64,000 nucleotides of DNA from Cichorium intybus (lineage: Eukaryota > Streptophyta > Magnoliopsida > Asterales > Asteraceae): the NCBI GenBank assembly GCA_023525715.1, contig CM042010.1:78431894-78495893 (forward strand). The letters are read 5' to 3'. How positions within the stretch are numbered: position 1 is the stretch's first letter; the number at the start of each line of letters is the position of its first letter. The notes beneath the pieces were generated by a model. It ran no database searches. It was not told the DNA's origin and saw only the letters and a list, made by a program, of their open reading frames with translations. Positions 23,690 to 34,440 of this stretch are shown piece by piece. Made by a program: the position numbers and the translations under genes.

Positions 23690-25270
23690 ATCATTTCAGT
23701 TCAGGACGAAGTTACCTTTTCAGTTTTCAACACATTTTTAGACACGAACCCTACGTGATCCTTCCTTTCTTCCTCTCCCGCAATGGACACTTACTCTCCA
23801 TTAATGATTTGAGTTTTATACAATTGAGAGATGTTTCCAGTCATGTGCTTGGAACACCTACTATAAGCAAACCGAGGTTTGAAGATATTCCTTTATAGCT
23901 GCTCCTGCACAGGATGCGGGCTTAATTCGGCTTGGGAACCCAGTTCATCTTGAAGTTGGGTCGACCATCACTGTCTACACACTTAAAGAGTTAGTAGGGC
24001 AATTAGATGATTTGGAATATTGGCATTTGGGTACCCATCGGTAGTTTGGTTTGAGTCTCTTGTTGTTTGAACCAATGGGTGTTTCAGCACTTGAGTTTGA
24101 AGCAGACCTCCCCCTTGATTTGTGCTTCTGTTGCCGGTGTGGACTCGAGGACGATCCTTGAGATGAACTCGACCTTACCGATTTTGATTTGGAAGAGTCA
24201 TCTCTCGAATCGGTCTTCTTGTCATTGGGGCCTGCTTCTTGGCCTTTGCTTCATTCCAGTCACTATCTCTTGAATGAGATCTTGAGGGCTTTCTTTTAGA
24301 TGACCTTCCATTTGGCACATTCTGTCAGTGTTATGCATAGAAGGGAATATATGGGCGATATGGATAGTTCCTGGCGATGTGACCTGCTCCTGGCGATGTG
24401 ACCTGCAATCCCACAGTTGAAGCACGTTTGTCTTTTCAAGTAAATGAGATTGTGACTTGGTCCTTGTCATTTTGAATTCTTCAAAGAGTTGCCACAAGTG
24501 CAAGAACAATCACATTTAGTGGAACTCGGTCTTTGTCCAACAGGAATTTCCCCTTCTATCACAAACTTGTGTGGTTTGAATTTTCCAGAAGCATGATCAG
24601 TTGAACATATTGCAGCATCAGTCTTTGAACAACTAGCAGCTTTAGTGCCTTGGCCCACACGAGCATTAGAAGTGTTTGCAGATGAGATGTTAGAAGAAGT
24701 CTTTTTAGAATCAGACTTGTCATCATCTACCTTGTTTTCATCTGCACACTAAACAGAAGCATCAGTATTATCTAACACAACTTTCTCAGCCTGGCTGGAT
24801 GTTTCAGCGACAAATATTTCGTTTAAATCGAGGTGCGGGGTACAATTATAATTAAATGGAGGTGGAACACTTTTGTACCCGAGACCCTTGTTTTCATCCC
24901 ATTTAAGCTAAGATTCAATCATTGACTCAACTATCGTGCTAGACCCTTCTAATTTTTTAAAAACAAACTCTTTATCTTGAGCTTGGGCTTTCAAAGAGTC
25001 ACGCTCGATACTTAGTTTGACAATGTCTTCATTAGCCATTTTGAGAAGACAGTTTTTGGTGCTGTAATCATCCTGTAATATTTTGAAATCATTTATCTTG
25101 GCATCTAGTTTTTCTTGTAACGGTTTAATTTTCTTCTTTAGATTATAATTGAGATTTTCGAGTTCAAATATTTCTCTAACAAGATTATCGTTGTGTTCGC
25201 GAAGTTTGACAATTATATCAACACACGGTTGAGAAGAACAAGCAACTTCTGAAGCGTCTTTTGTTGCCAT
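23690..25270 (-). pseudogene. gag: Gag and start of protease, Copia-2
   Basis: The frame 25270-24908 (MATKDASEVACSSQPC start) is a coiled-coil-like Gag segment. It continues through a stop to a Lys/Ser-rich part (24658-24467) and, after a frameshift, the degraded zinc-knuckle region near 24440-24400. Near 23870-23800 the protease-type motif SRCSKHMTGNISQLY is visible, compatible with the usual DSGCSKHMTG with the Asp and Gly changed. Coding similarity fades at about 23690 and integrase does not follow. Confidence 0.75.
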
Positions 25271-25869
25271 TTTAAAGGTTCAAGAGGACCGAAAAAGCCT
25301 TCAAATGCCAAAATATAGATTGAACACCCCAAAAACATTTCTGCCGAAAAACAAAAATTTGAAAGCCTGGGATAAAAAACCTTCAAACGAGAAACCTGAC
25401 CGAACAACAGCTCAACCGATTAACACCTTCACACCGAATAACAGACTTTATACCGAACAACTCTTTAACCGAACAACTTGCACGAGAAATCAAAACTGAT
25501 TTTTGTGAAACCCTAATACACACCGAAGCACTTAAATGGGCTGACCGAGAAACCTTGTAACGGACCGAACAACTTCTAAAAACCTTAACAACTCAGCACC
25601 GCCACTGAACAACTGTGGAGCATGACCGAACAACTCCAGATCTGGCCGAAAACCTCAGATCTGATCAGAAAAACGCCGATTTTTGCGAAATTTTGAACTT
25701 TTTGGATCAAAACTCGATTTTTGCCCAGGAAAACCGATGAACACAAAGAACACCAAAATCCAAAATGTCCAAAACAGTCTAAATCCGTCCAAAAACGCTA
25801 AAATCTTCAAGATCCAAGCAAAAGTTTCGAATGAATTGATACCAAAACACCAAAAAATTGGTTTTTTAA

Positions 25870-25882
25870 GGCTCTGATACCA
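25870..25882 (-). other. Primer-binding site, initiator tRNA-Met (Copia-2)
   Basis: Minus strand TGGTATCAGAGCC, two bases from the LTR, same layout as at 18890-18902. Confidence 0.93.
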
Positions 25883-25884
25883 AT

Positions 25885-26274
25885 TGTAGGTCCCAAATTC
25901 ACTAGATCTTCAATGGTATCAATCACAAAATAAGAATACAATCTAATTACCTTCAATGCACACAATTTGATTAAGAAATTTTCAAGTACATAAGGTGTAG
26001 TTGCTTGAACTTGAGAGAGTTTTGTTATAATCTCTAGAGCTCCAAAACAACCAAATGACCAACCCTTACAAATGAGTACTCGACACCTACTTATACCTCA
26101 CGCCCCTAGACCAAACAACAAGATCTCATGGGCCGAACAACAAAAGGCCAGACCGAACAACCAAGGGTTCTTTGGTCCCAACCGAGAAACCCAAAACTGC
26201 CCTTAATATTTACATTTTCTAATTTAAACCTTCTAAAAATGCAAAGATTAAACTAACTAAAATTTATCCTAACA
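25885..26274 (-). repeat. 5' LTR of the gag half of Copia-2 (390 bp)
   Basis: Plus strand TGTAGGTCCCAAATTC...TTTATCCTAACA. It contains repeated CCGAACAAC motifs (26133-26167), which also occur many times in the leader at 25390-25660. It abuts a Copia-3 RT frame at 26275, so it inserted into Copia-3. Confidence 0.85.
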
Positions 26275-27300
26275 GATCTGATTGATATCAAGCACAATTA
26301 CACACTGAGAACATAATATTTGGTCTGCTAGCTGTAAGATAGAGCAGTGATCCAATTATACTCTTGTAGTTTTGAAGATTAACCTTTGATTTGTCCAACG
26401 AAGGATTAAACCTTTTACCTGTAGCCATGGGAACTTTAGGTGTATTTTTGTTGATTAATGAAAATACCCTCTTTTGATTGTTTGACTTGCAATCCAAAGA
26501 AAAAGCTGATTTTCTCCATCATGCTCATCTGAAATTTTCTTTTCATCAGATTTTCAAATTCCTTTGTTAAGGAAGGATCAGTGGATCCGAAGATGATATC
26601 ATCAACAAAACTTTGGACCAACATAAGATGTTGTCCAACTTTCTTTCTAAATAGTGTTGGATCCACTAAACCTTGTTTAAAGGTTGATTGTTTTAGAAAT
26701 TTTGTCAAGGTCTCATACCAAGCACGAGGAGCTTGTTTTATTTAAACCATAGACAGCTTTGTCCAAAATCTAACAGTGATCAGAATGTTCTTTATTAATA
26801 AAGCTAGGTGGTTGTTCAACAAAGACAGTTTCCTTAAGATCCCCATTCAAGAAGGCACATTTGACGTCCATTTGATAGATGTCAAAGTTTTTGTATGCAA
26901 CATAAGCTAAAAATATCCGAACGTACTCAAGTCTGGCAACAAGTGCAAAGATTTCTTCATAATCAATGTCTTCCTATTGACAATAGCATTTGACAACCAA
27001 CCTTTCCTTATTTCAATCACATTACCTTCGGTGTCAAGCTTATTGCGATATACCCATTCTAGTCCACAATCGAAACATTTACTGGTTTTGAATTAGTCTC
27101 CACACATTGTTTCTTTCTCTATACAATTCTGAATTTTTGTTTAAATTTTGTTGTTTTTGATGAAGTTGTGCATCTGTCATAACCCTATCATGAACATCAC
27201 CGATGACTTGAGATTAAGCATGACTCTACGTCCACTTCTCCAAAGGAGGATAGTTTGTATTAAACTCAGGTGGTCCTTCGGTTACGACTTCCTCAGTAGT
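26275..27300 (-). pseudogene. pol: Copia-3 reverse transcriptase and linker
   Basis: SIRE-type RT: MDVKCAFLNGDLKETVF near 26880-26830, VDDIIFGSTDPSLTKEF near 26605-26555, FFGLQVKQSKEGIFI, and the connection region SLLYLTASRPNIMFSVC. The frame breaks off at 26275 in the motif normally read CARYQ, where the Arg codon is TGA, because of the Copia-2 LTR. The upstream linker (27300-27000) is degraded. The gene continues at 33602 after removal of Athila-A. Confidence 0.9.
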
Positions 27301-28285
27301 TGACAACGCCTAGCAATATCAAGTATTTTAGTTGTTGTTAGGTCCTATTCTTGGTGAATTTATATCGTATATGCTATGGTATTACTCACTTTTGTGCTAG
27401 GACTTGTATGCAAGAAAAAGATGAAAATAGGGACTAAACATGGACAGAATGAAAGAAGTTTGGATAAAAGTCATTTCAGTCGAAGTCGTACACGCACCGC
27501 GGGAATAAGACACGCGCGTCGCGCATAGTCAAAGATCAAGCGGTGTATTGAAATTCAAACTGCGAAAAAATAGGGATAATGCATTACGTACGCCGCGGAT
27601 CCAAGTCCTGCGCGTCGCGGATTGCCAGATTTCACAAATATATATAGAGGTCATTAGGTCGAATTTCACAGGCGAAGAACGACCCGTAAGGTGGACCTTA
27701 GGCATCTTTGACTCAAAGATTCGGATTTCAGCACCACATTTGGTATGTCTTTATGTTTTCAATTTTAGTTTAATAATATTTAGTTTAGCTTAGCTTCAAT
27801 TCTAGTGTTTCTGGATTGTTTGGATCAGTAGCAGTAGTTTAGATTTATTTTATTTCGAAATCGGTACCCTTTGTTCTCTGGATTTGAGTTTTAATTCAAG
27901 TAATCATTTGGTTTGATGTCTATTTGCATTTTTCGGTATTATTGATGCTTAGATGCTTGTTTGAATGTGTTTGGCTTGTTTGTTTGCTTCTGAATTCTAG
28001 ACTTAGCTTCTGATTTCAGTAAGTAACTTTAGTTTATAGTTTGGTTTAGTTTACTTTGGTTTATGTTTGATTTGGTTTTTTGCATTTGTTTCGGTATTGT
28101 GTTTTTGTTGGTTTTTCGGGAAAATGGAAGCAACACCGCTGGCTGTAGCGTGACACTACAGTTTGTATTCTGTCGTTCTATCTTGACCACCAAACTCCTA
28201 CAGATCGACCCTTGCTACTGCTATACTAGTTAGTCGTTGAGGTTTATTTTACTATTTTTGACCGCATAACGACCTAGGCGTGTCA
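27301..28285 (+). repeat. Athila-A 5' LTR
   Basis: Contains two pairs of CGCG-type motifs (27494-27524 and 27588-27620) and then a TATA-like ATATATATAGAGG at about 27637-27650. The end GTGTCA at 28285 is followed directly by the primer site. Confidence 0.95.
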
Positions 28286-28310
28286 AATTTTGGCGCCATT
28301 GCCGGGAAGT
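28286..28310 (+). other. Athila-A primer-binding site
   Basis: AATTTTGGCGCCATTGCCGG, the Athila-type site, normally TGGCGCCGTTGCC; here it carries a G-to-A change (CCATT) relative to Athila-B. Confidence 0.9.
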
Positions 28311-28397
28311 TGTGCGCTTAAGATAGACTGTTAGTGGTATTTTTATTTTAATGTTTGATCTTAATCTTGTGATTGTCTGTATGTGTGCGTCCTCATA

Positions 28398-29567
28398 ATG
28401 AGCGATTACATATACCCGGATCATTACGAGTATTATGAAAATCCGGCCGACAACCATTACGAGGATGACTGTAACAATGAATCATTCGATAACAATGGAT
28501 GGCGGAACGAGGAGCCATCTCATCCTGAAAATTCTGTAATTTGGGCCCAACTCTTGGAACTCAAGGGTAGTATCTACCAAATGAAGAAGGATCAAGCCAA
28601 TGCTCTTGTAAGATTGCAAGGTTCATTAGATCAGTTGGAGGAAAATATGGGATGTCCATCACCCGTGCCAGATTTCGAGGTAAGTGATTTTGATACCAAT
28701 GATAATGTGTGTGAACCTGCATCACCTGAACATGTGATGGAAGGGCATACACCTTGGGAAAGTCAAGAGACCACTGAGAGGGTCGAAAATGTTGTTGAGG
28801 AAGAGGTTGTAGGTGACAACACTACCCCTGACTCAACAGCTTGTGATGTTTTTGAAAATGTTGATAATGTTGATCTAGTAACGAGTGAACCCATACCATT
28901 ACCAGATGACATGGTCGAGACAATTATCGGGGAAGGCGGTGTAGATGAAAATACCACCGCCGACCCTGCAATTTTTGAAGATTCTGAACATTTTCAGAAT
29001 AAAGATCTGATGATGGGTGACTTTATACCATCACCAGAGAAAACTAGTCGTTCACTCTTGGTACCGATCCACCTGTTGGACGATGACCAAGAAGATGATG
29101 ACAATGATGTGGTCTTCGAAAATAATAAACACAATTTTATCACCACTCATGACCCATTAATAAATGGAAAATTAGATGTAATTAATACCATCAATGAGGA
29201 CATTCGGGAGCATATCAATATTATGTCTTCCGATCCCATTCGATTGGAAAATATTTATTGGCACTGCAGGCAAAAATTGCAAACTGCAGATAACACGCAT
29301 TATGCAAGCAGCAAACATTTCACCAAACAATTACTGGAAGCGGCACTGGGCGCGCTCCACGTCAAGCCGGTGATCTTGAAGAGACACTGAAGGAAGGATC
29401 GAGCTTGGAGGTTTAAAGCCATTTCTAAGCATTCGCGCGAAATAATCAGAAAACGACAACTGGGAAGCAGTAAAGAAACCGGCAAGCCATTCGATCTAGG
29501 AAAGCTAGAGGAGCATTGGGTCGAGGAATGGACGGTGGTTGATGATCAGCGAAGTCAAATAGCATAA
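28398..29567 (+). pseudogene. Athila-A ORF1: acidic protein of unknown function
   Basis: The ATG at 28398 (MSDYIYPDHYEYYENPAD) was chosen because Athila-B has an ATG at the same place. The frame is open for 330 residues to a TGA at 29388, where Athila-B has AGA, and then stays open to TAA at 29565-29567, so the ancestral protein had about 389 residues. It is very acidic, with a Tyr-rich start, a short helical part (about residues 55-85), a conserved CEPASPEHVMEGHTPWESQE, a twice-repeated pattern resembling DLVxxExIPxPD, TSRSLLVP, and a basic C-terminus (RKDRAWRFKA). It sits where Gag would be, but I see no zinc knuckle. I do not recognise the family. Confidence 0.75.
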
Positions 29568-29614
29568 GATCCACCGTAGCCATATAGAAACGTCTGACTG
29601 AAGACATTAAACTT

Positions 29615-29637
29615 AGCGCTTGTTGGCAGGCAACCCA
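29615..29637 (+). other. Conserved GCTTGTTGG...CAACCCA motif (Athila-A)
   Basis: A short block after ORF1, almost identical in Athila-B (47328-47352). From memory such a block (GCGCTTnnTGGGAGGCAACCC) occurs widely in plant Athila-like elements. It can form a small hairpin. Confidence 0.65.
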
Positions 29638-29783
29638 TCCATAATTAGGTTAGGTATTGTGTTTTTAGAAGTAAATAGGAAAGTATAAACATCGTCATTG
29701 CAGGGATTTGTGGTACGAGGCAAGTGTGGGGTCAAACGAAGGACTTGGAATGAGTTGGAGGACCCAATGCGGCTTACACAAAA

Positions 29784-30350
29784 GCGCGCCGCGCGTTCGC
29801 AAGTTAACCCGATGCGCAAGGGTTGAATTGGACACGCGCGACGCGGATCACGTTTACACACGTCGCGGAATTCGATCAGACAAAAACCGCCATAAAGGTA
29901 CGTATCTCCCTCGTCGCACCACACACACAAACGACGCGTGTAACCGAGCTCATCCCGATCACGCATTTTTCTTGAGTTTTCTCGTGTTTTCTAGTCTCCA
30001 CTACTGATGTATGTTACTTAGAACTCGTTCTTTCAAGTTTTTACATGCATTTGAAGTGTGAATTGGATTGAAATCGGTGAAAACTAGAAAAACTTAGAAA
30101 ATTGGCAACGCCGACTCATAGGGTGTTGCATTTGCAAAAATCTTCAACCTAGAGGGGCTAGTCGATAGTTAAGATGCCTTGTGATTGCTTGAGATTGAGG
30201 TAAACATGTGATTTTAGTGAGTTTTGGAATTTTTTTTGCACCAGACGTACGGCGCGACGCGCCATGTTCTTGAGCCACGCCGCGTGTATCAGTGCGACGT
30301 GTGAGGACTGATTTTGCAAAACTTTTTGTGTTGTGATTTCTTTTGTGCAG
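29784..30350 (+). promoter_or_regulatory. Athila-A internal promoter-like block and 5'-UTR intron
   Basis: CGCG-type motifs at 29784-29795, 29835-29846 and 29859-29868 are followed by a TATA-like CATAAAGG (29891-29898), a CT-rich leader, a donor-like GAT|GTATGT (GT at 30009) and the acceptor TTTTGTGCAG ending at 30350, directly before the ORF2 ATG. Athila-B has every part in the same order. Splicing and promoter use are inferred. Confidence 0.5.
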
Positions 30351-31580
30351 ATGGACTACAGACCAGCACACCCGTTTCTCCGGTTCCCAGATATGCTGGA
30401 GGAGACTCTGCGCTACCGGGCGCGACTTTCTGATCTTCGCACCCGACCAGTACTTCCTGCTATTCATTTGGATCGGGCGATTTTGACCCAGGCGGAGCTA
30501 TGGGTCGAGATTTTGCACTTCCTCCATCGTACCTGGACCGAGGGGACACATACTTTTACTTGTCGGGGCTAGGACAGGCTCATGGCCACTACAGATGTCG
30601 TGGTGTACAAGGAGCTCGTGCTCGAGTTCCTTTCTACTTGACGTTACACCCCAGCTTCACAGCAGGCACGATCTCGGCTGATCCGATTCTGGTTAGGAGG
30701 GGAGAGTTGGGAGTGCAGTCTACGGGACTTTAGCAGACGCGTCGGGATCTACACCGAGGCAGAGATGAGAGGCATTCACTTTACACCCTTCTTCACCGCC
30801 TGCTTCAGGGATTAGCCTCAGACGAAGGCCAATGCAGTCGTTTGGGCAGCCATGTCCAATGAGATGTTTGAGGCCGGTTCGGGCAAGGAGAGCCAGCTCC
30901 GCGATCCACTTCACTGTTTGATGCACCGTATCGTGTCTACCCCCATCATGTAGAGGAGGGGATGCGAGAAGGTGTTTGGAGAGGACATGTTCTACATGTG
31001 GGTCATCTCTGACCCTAGCAGGTTCCTCAACCTGCCGTACGCACTGGCGGTTTCAATGACGACTCGGCCAACGGACATGTCTGCCAGTAGTCCTATGGCC
31101 GGTGGTCACTTCATTACCCGCCTGACTGGATCATATGGTATTTTGACGGCTGAGGTTATTGCCGGCATGGCCCCGACCGAGCCCTCGCAGGCTTCGATAC
31201 GCTATATGGAGCTGATGATGATCATTCACCAGCCACGCCAAGGTATGATTGAGAGGATGCCGACGATACAGGCAGTTGGCCCCCAGGCCCAGGTGGAGTT
31301 CGACGAGGAGGAGCAGCTTTTGCGCCAACCTGCCCAGCGTCGCAGGGTGGATGCACCTGTTCAGCCATAACCAGCTCAGTCACCACCACGACCTGTAGAC
31401 GTGCAGGCTGCCTTGAGGGATTTGGACAGGAGGGTGATGCGCGTGGGGGCTCACCACCGCTGGATGGCGGAGACGCAGAGGATGATCATGCTCCATCTGC
31501 AGATAGAGGACATACCACCCTACCCTCCGGGTGCTCACGATGATGAGGTTGGTCCATCTGGGACCCATCATGACGATTGA
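30351..31580 (+). pseudogene. Athila-A ORF2: ATHILA ORF-1-like protein
   Basis: One frame of 410 codons with five stops (near 30570, 30640, 30812, 30951, 31368) and no frameshift. Landmarks: HPFLRFPDML start, ELWVEILHFLHRTW, SLRDFSRRVGIYTEAEM, HCLMHRIVSTPIM, FYMWVISDPSRFLNLPYALAV, SPMAGGHFITRL, and a C-terminal helical segment (RDLDRRVMRVGAHHRWMAET). This pattern (RxGGxxxxxSLRDFGRRxGIYTEA...) matches my memory of the plant ATHILA ORF-1 family. The molecular role is not established. Athila-B carries the same ORF with fewer stops. Confidence 0.75.
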
Positions 31581-32611
31581 TGTATTTTTCTTTTTATCTT
31601 TTTGGAAACATTATACATGACTTACTACTGTCTTTTGTTGTTATCGTTTACATGTTTGTTCTTTTTGCGTTTAATTGTTTTGTGAGTGTTTGCATGTAAA
31701 TACCAATGGAAGTCTTCTGAGGAGTTGTTTCAAGCAAGTGTGGGGTCATTGTACCCTACACTTGCCATTTCACCGGCGTGTTCACTGTTGCGCCACAATT
31801 CCTGGAATCTGAATCGTAAGAAGTACGTGTTTTTTAACCTGTGATAATCAAGTTCCAACAAGCAGTCTACCATCTAAAGGGGTAACTCTTTCTCTGTAGT
31901 TCTAAAATATTTTTTATGTACAACGGGGACGTTGTACGGTTTTAAGTGTGGGGTGTGGACGGTCGAAAGAGTTTATTTTTTAAATTTTTGCGGGAAATGA
32001 GTAATTTTAAAAACAATTAGCAATTTTTCAAAATTTTAATAGATTGTAATTTTGAAACGAATAACTTTTAAATGTATAGCATTGGTATTTTTCAAGAAAT
32101 ACCATTTAGTTGTTAGCATGTTATCTGTTTAGTCAAATAAGTTGAGTTTTAGGAGTTAGAAAAATTTTAGAATTGGAATATTTTAGGATTGGAATTTAGG
32201 AGGGAGTTGTCAATCAGTGGCCTTTGTTGTTCGACCCAGTAGGTCTGAAACGGGTGGCCTCAAAGAGGCATTTATGCACCTCACCATCTAAGATCGCCTG
32301 GTTTGGGATGGTATTTTTGAAAGCTCGTTACAAGGACAACATCGAAAGTCATGGACAATTCTTTAACGACCTTTAGAATCTGGATGAGTACGTACACTTT
32401 TTTCTGAACAGAAAATTTGTAATCAAGGGTTCTCTAGAAAGTCGTGAAACCAAAGGATATTCTGATCAGTTTTATTAAAATCAAATTTCAATCTAATTCT
32501 GGGAACAACAAGCTTTGAAATTGAACACGTTCAAAAATGTTTGAGTCTTAGTTAAAATCTGTTAAAAACTCTCTTGCTTGGGGACAAGCAAGGCACAAGT
32601 GTGGGGAGTTT
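31581..32611 (+). other. Athila-A 3' non-coding part with three AAGTGTGGGG copies
   Basis: No gene. AAGTGTGGGG occurs at 31736-31745, 31944-31953 and 32598-32607; the last is the polypurine tract just before the 3' LTR. A fourth copy is at 29722-29731. GGGGACGTTGTACGGTTTTAAG and GGACGGTCGAAAGAG-type blocks are shared with Athila-B. Confidence 0.8.
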
Positions 32612-33596
32612 GACAACCCCTAGCAATATCAAGTATTTTAGTCGTTGTTAGGCCCTATTCTTTGTGAATTTATATCGTATATGCTATGGTATTACTCACT
32701 TTTGTGCTAGGACTTGTATGCAAGAAAAAGATGAAAACAGGGACTAAACATGGACAAAATGAAAGAAGTTTGGATAAAAGCCATTTCAGTCAAAGTCGTA
32801 CACGTGCCGCGGGAAGAAGACACGCGTGTCACGCATAGTCAAAGATCAGGCGGTGTATTGAAATTCAAACTACGAAAAAACAGGGATAAGGCATTACGCG
32901 CGTCGCGGATCCAAGCCCTGCACGCCGCGGATTGCCAGATTTCACAACTTTAAATAGAGGTCATTAGGTCGAATTTCACAGGCAAAGAACGACCCGTAAG
33001 GTGGACCTTAGGCTTCTTTGACTCAGAGATTCGGATTTCAGCACCACATTTGGTATTTCTTCATGTTTTTAATTTTAGTTTAATAATCTTTAGTTTATCT
33101 TAGCTTCAATTCTAGTGTTTCTGGATTGTTTGGATTAGTAGCAGTAGTTTAGATTTATTTTATTTCGAAATCTGTACCCTTTGTTCTCTGGATTTGAGTT
33201 TTAATTCAAGTAATCATTTGGTTTGATGTCAATTTGAAATTTTTTGGTATTATTGATGCTTGGTTGCTTGTTTGAATATGTTTGGCTTGTTTGCTTGCTT
33301 CTGAATTCTGGACTTAGCTTCTGATTTCAGTAAGTAACTTTAGTTTATAGATTGGTTTAGTGTAGTTTGGTCTATGTTTGATTTGGTTTTTGGCATTTGT
33401 TTAGGTATTGTGTTTTTGTTGGTTTTTCGAGAAAGTGGAAGCAACACCGCTGGCTGTAGCGTGACACTATAGTTGGTATTCTGTCGTTCTATCTTGACCA
33501 CCAAACTCCTGCGGATCGACCCTTGCTACTACTATACTAGTTAGTCAGTGAGGTTTATTTTACTATTTTTGACCGCATTACGACCTAGGCGTGTCA
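32612..33596 (+). repeat. Athila-A 3' LTR
   Basis: Same length as the 5' LTR and closely similar, with scattered transitions, many at CpG sites in the CGCG motifs. Confidence 0.95.
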
Positions 33597-33601
33597 GTAG
33601 T

Positions 33602-34310
33602 ATCCGAAGGATAATCTGAAAGGAATGGAGAGTCATCATGGGTTTCATTTATAGGTGAAGGAAGAGGATTTAGAGTAAGAGTTTGCTCCCCCTCAAGCAA
33701 AGCAATTTGTGAGTTCATCATTGGAGGTGGAATTGAAATTTCTGGCTCCCCTGGACATCAGGATACAATGATAGAATATGTGAAATTTCATGCGAAGGGG
33801 TGCGATTATTGGTGTTGATATGCTCCCCCTCGAGTCCAGAAGAATTCGAAGGATGGTTTGTTGACTGCCCACCAACCGAAGAGGAAGGACTATTTTCAAT
33901 GCTTGTGGAAGTTTCTTGTGGACCATCTGAGAGTTTTGTAGACTCGGACACTTGATTGTCTGTTGCGTTTACTTTAGCATCCGCAACCCTCACAGGTGGA
34001 TCAAAGAGAAGATGAAATCAGCATCAAACGATAGTAGTGGTAAAACATTTGAAGTTGATTCAAGAAAGATTGAAGACATAGGAAAAGCAGTTTGAGATTT
34101 CTTGATGTAGAAGTCATCAAACGAGAGATTGAAAGTTTCTTTTATTTTTCTTGTTTTCTTGTTTATGACTCTATAAGCTTTTGAATTAGAATAATATCCC
34201 AAGAATATGCCTTCGTTTGACTTGTCTTTGAACTTGGACAGTGGATCTTTCAAACTTAATATGAAGCACCGACATCCGAAGATCTGAACAAATTTGACAT
34301 TTGGTTTTCG
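33602..34310 (-). pseudogene. pol: Copia-3 integrase C-terminus and linker
   Basis: Minus strand RRKPNVKFVQIFGCRCF near 34300, KDPLSKFKDKSNEGIFLGYYSNSKAYRV (34250-34170), NKKTRKIKETFNLSFDDFY, then a Ser/Thr-rich linker (33993-33718) as usual between integrase and RT. It joins 27300 once Athila-A and one copy of GTAGT are removed. Similarity stops at about 34310. Confidence 0.88.
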
Positions 34311-34440
34311 TCTTATTGGGGTACAAAACCTTACATGGATGGATGCTTGGCGGGCTTGGATGGCCTATTATGATGTTTGTATTGGGCTTTGCCCGAGTTT
34401 TGGTGCTCCCAATATATAGTCATGTTTATTTCATTTATTA
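34311..34440. other. Unassigned junction between Copia-3 and Copia-4
   Basis: About 130 bp with no coding signal. Both neighbouring Copia frames end at its borders, so it marks a deletion or rearrangement point. Confidence 0.4.

Larger units (their letters stand above)
20179..26274 (-). mobile_element. Copia-2: composite SIRE-like element lacking pol
   Basis: Minus-strand order: LTR (26274-25885), Met-tRNA primer site, gag and start of protease (25270-23690), an AT-rich tandem-repeat block (23640-23230), an envelope-like gene (23139-20644), polypurine tract, LTR (20607-20179). Integrase, RT and RNase H are absent. The two LTRs do not resemble each other and no target duplication was found, so this is probably two partial elements of related lineages joined at the repeat block rather than one insertion. 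Confidence 0.7.
27301..33596 (+). mobile_element. Athila-A: non-autonomous Athila-like Gypsy element, complete ends
   Basis: 6,296 bp with LTRs 27301-28285 and 32612-33596 (985 bp each), both TGACAAC...GCGTGTCA, and target duplication GTAGT at 27296-27300 and 33597-33601. Internal order: primer site, acidic ORF1, conserved motif, internal promoter-like block with intron, ATHILA ORF-1-like ORF2, non-coding 3' part, polypurine tract. No protease, RT or integrase is visible. Athila-B (44994-51162) has the same plan. Confidence 0.95.

Noticed and set aside
20179..26274. 20179-20607 and 25885-26274 as an LTR pair
   Set aside because: Their sequences do not match apart from the TGTAG start, and no shared flanking 5-mer was found.
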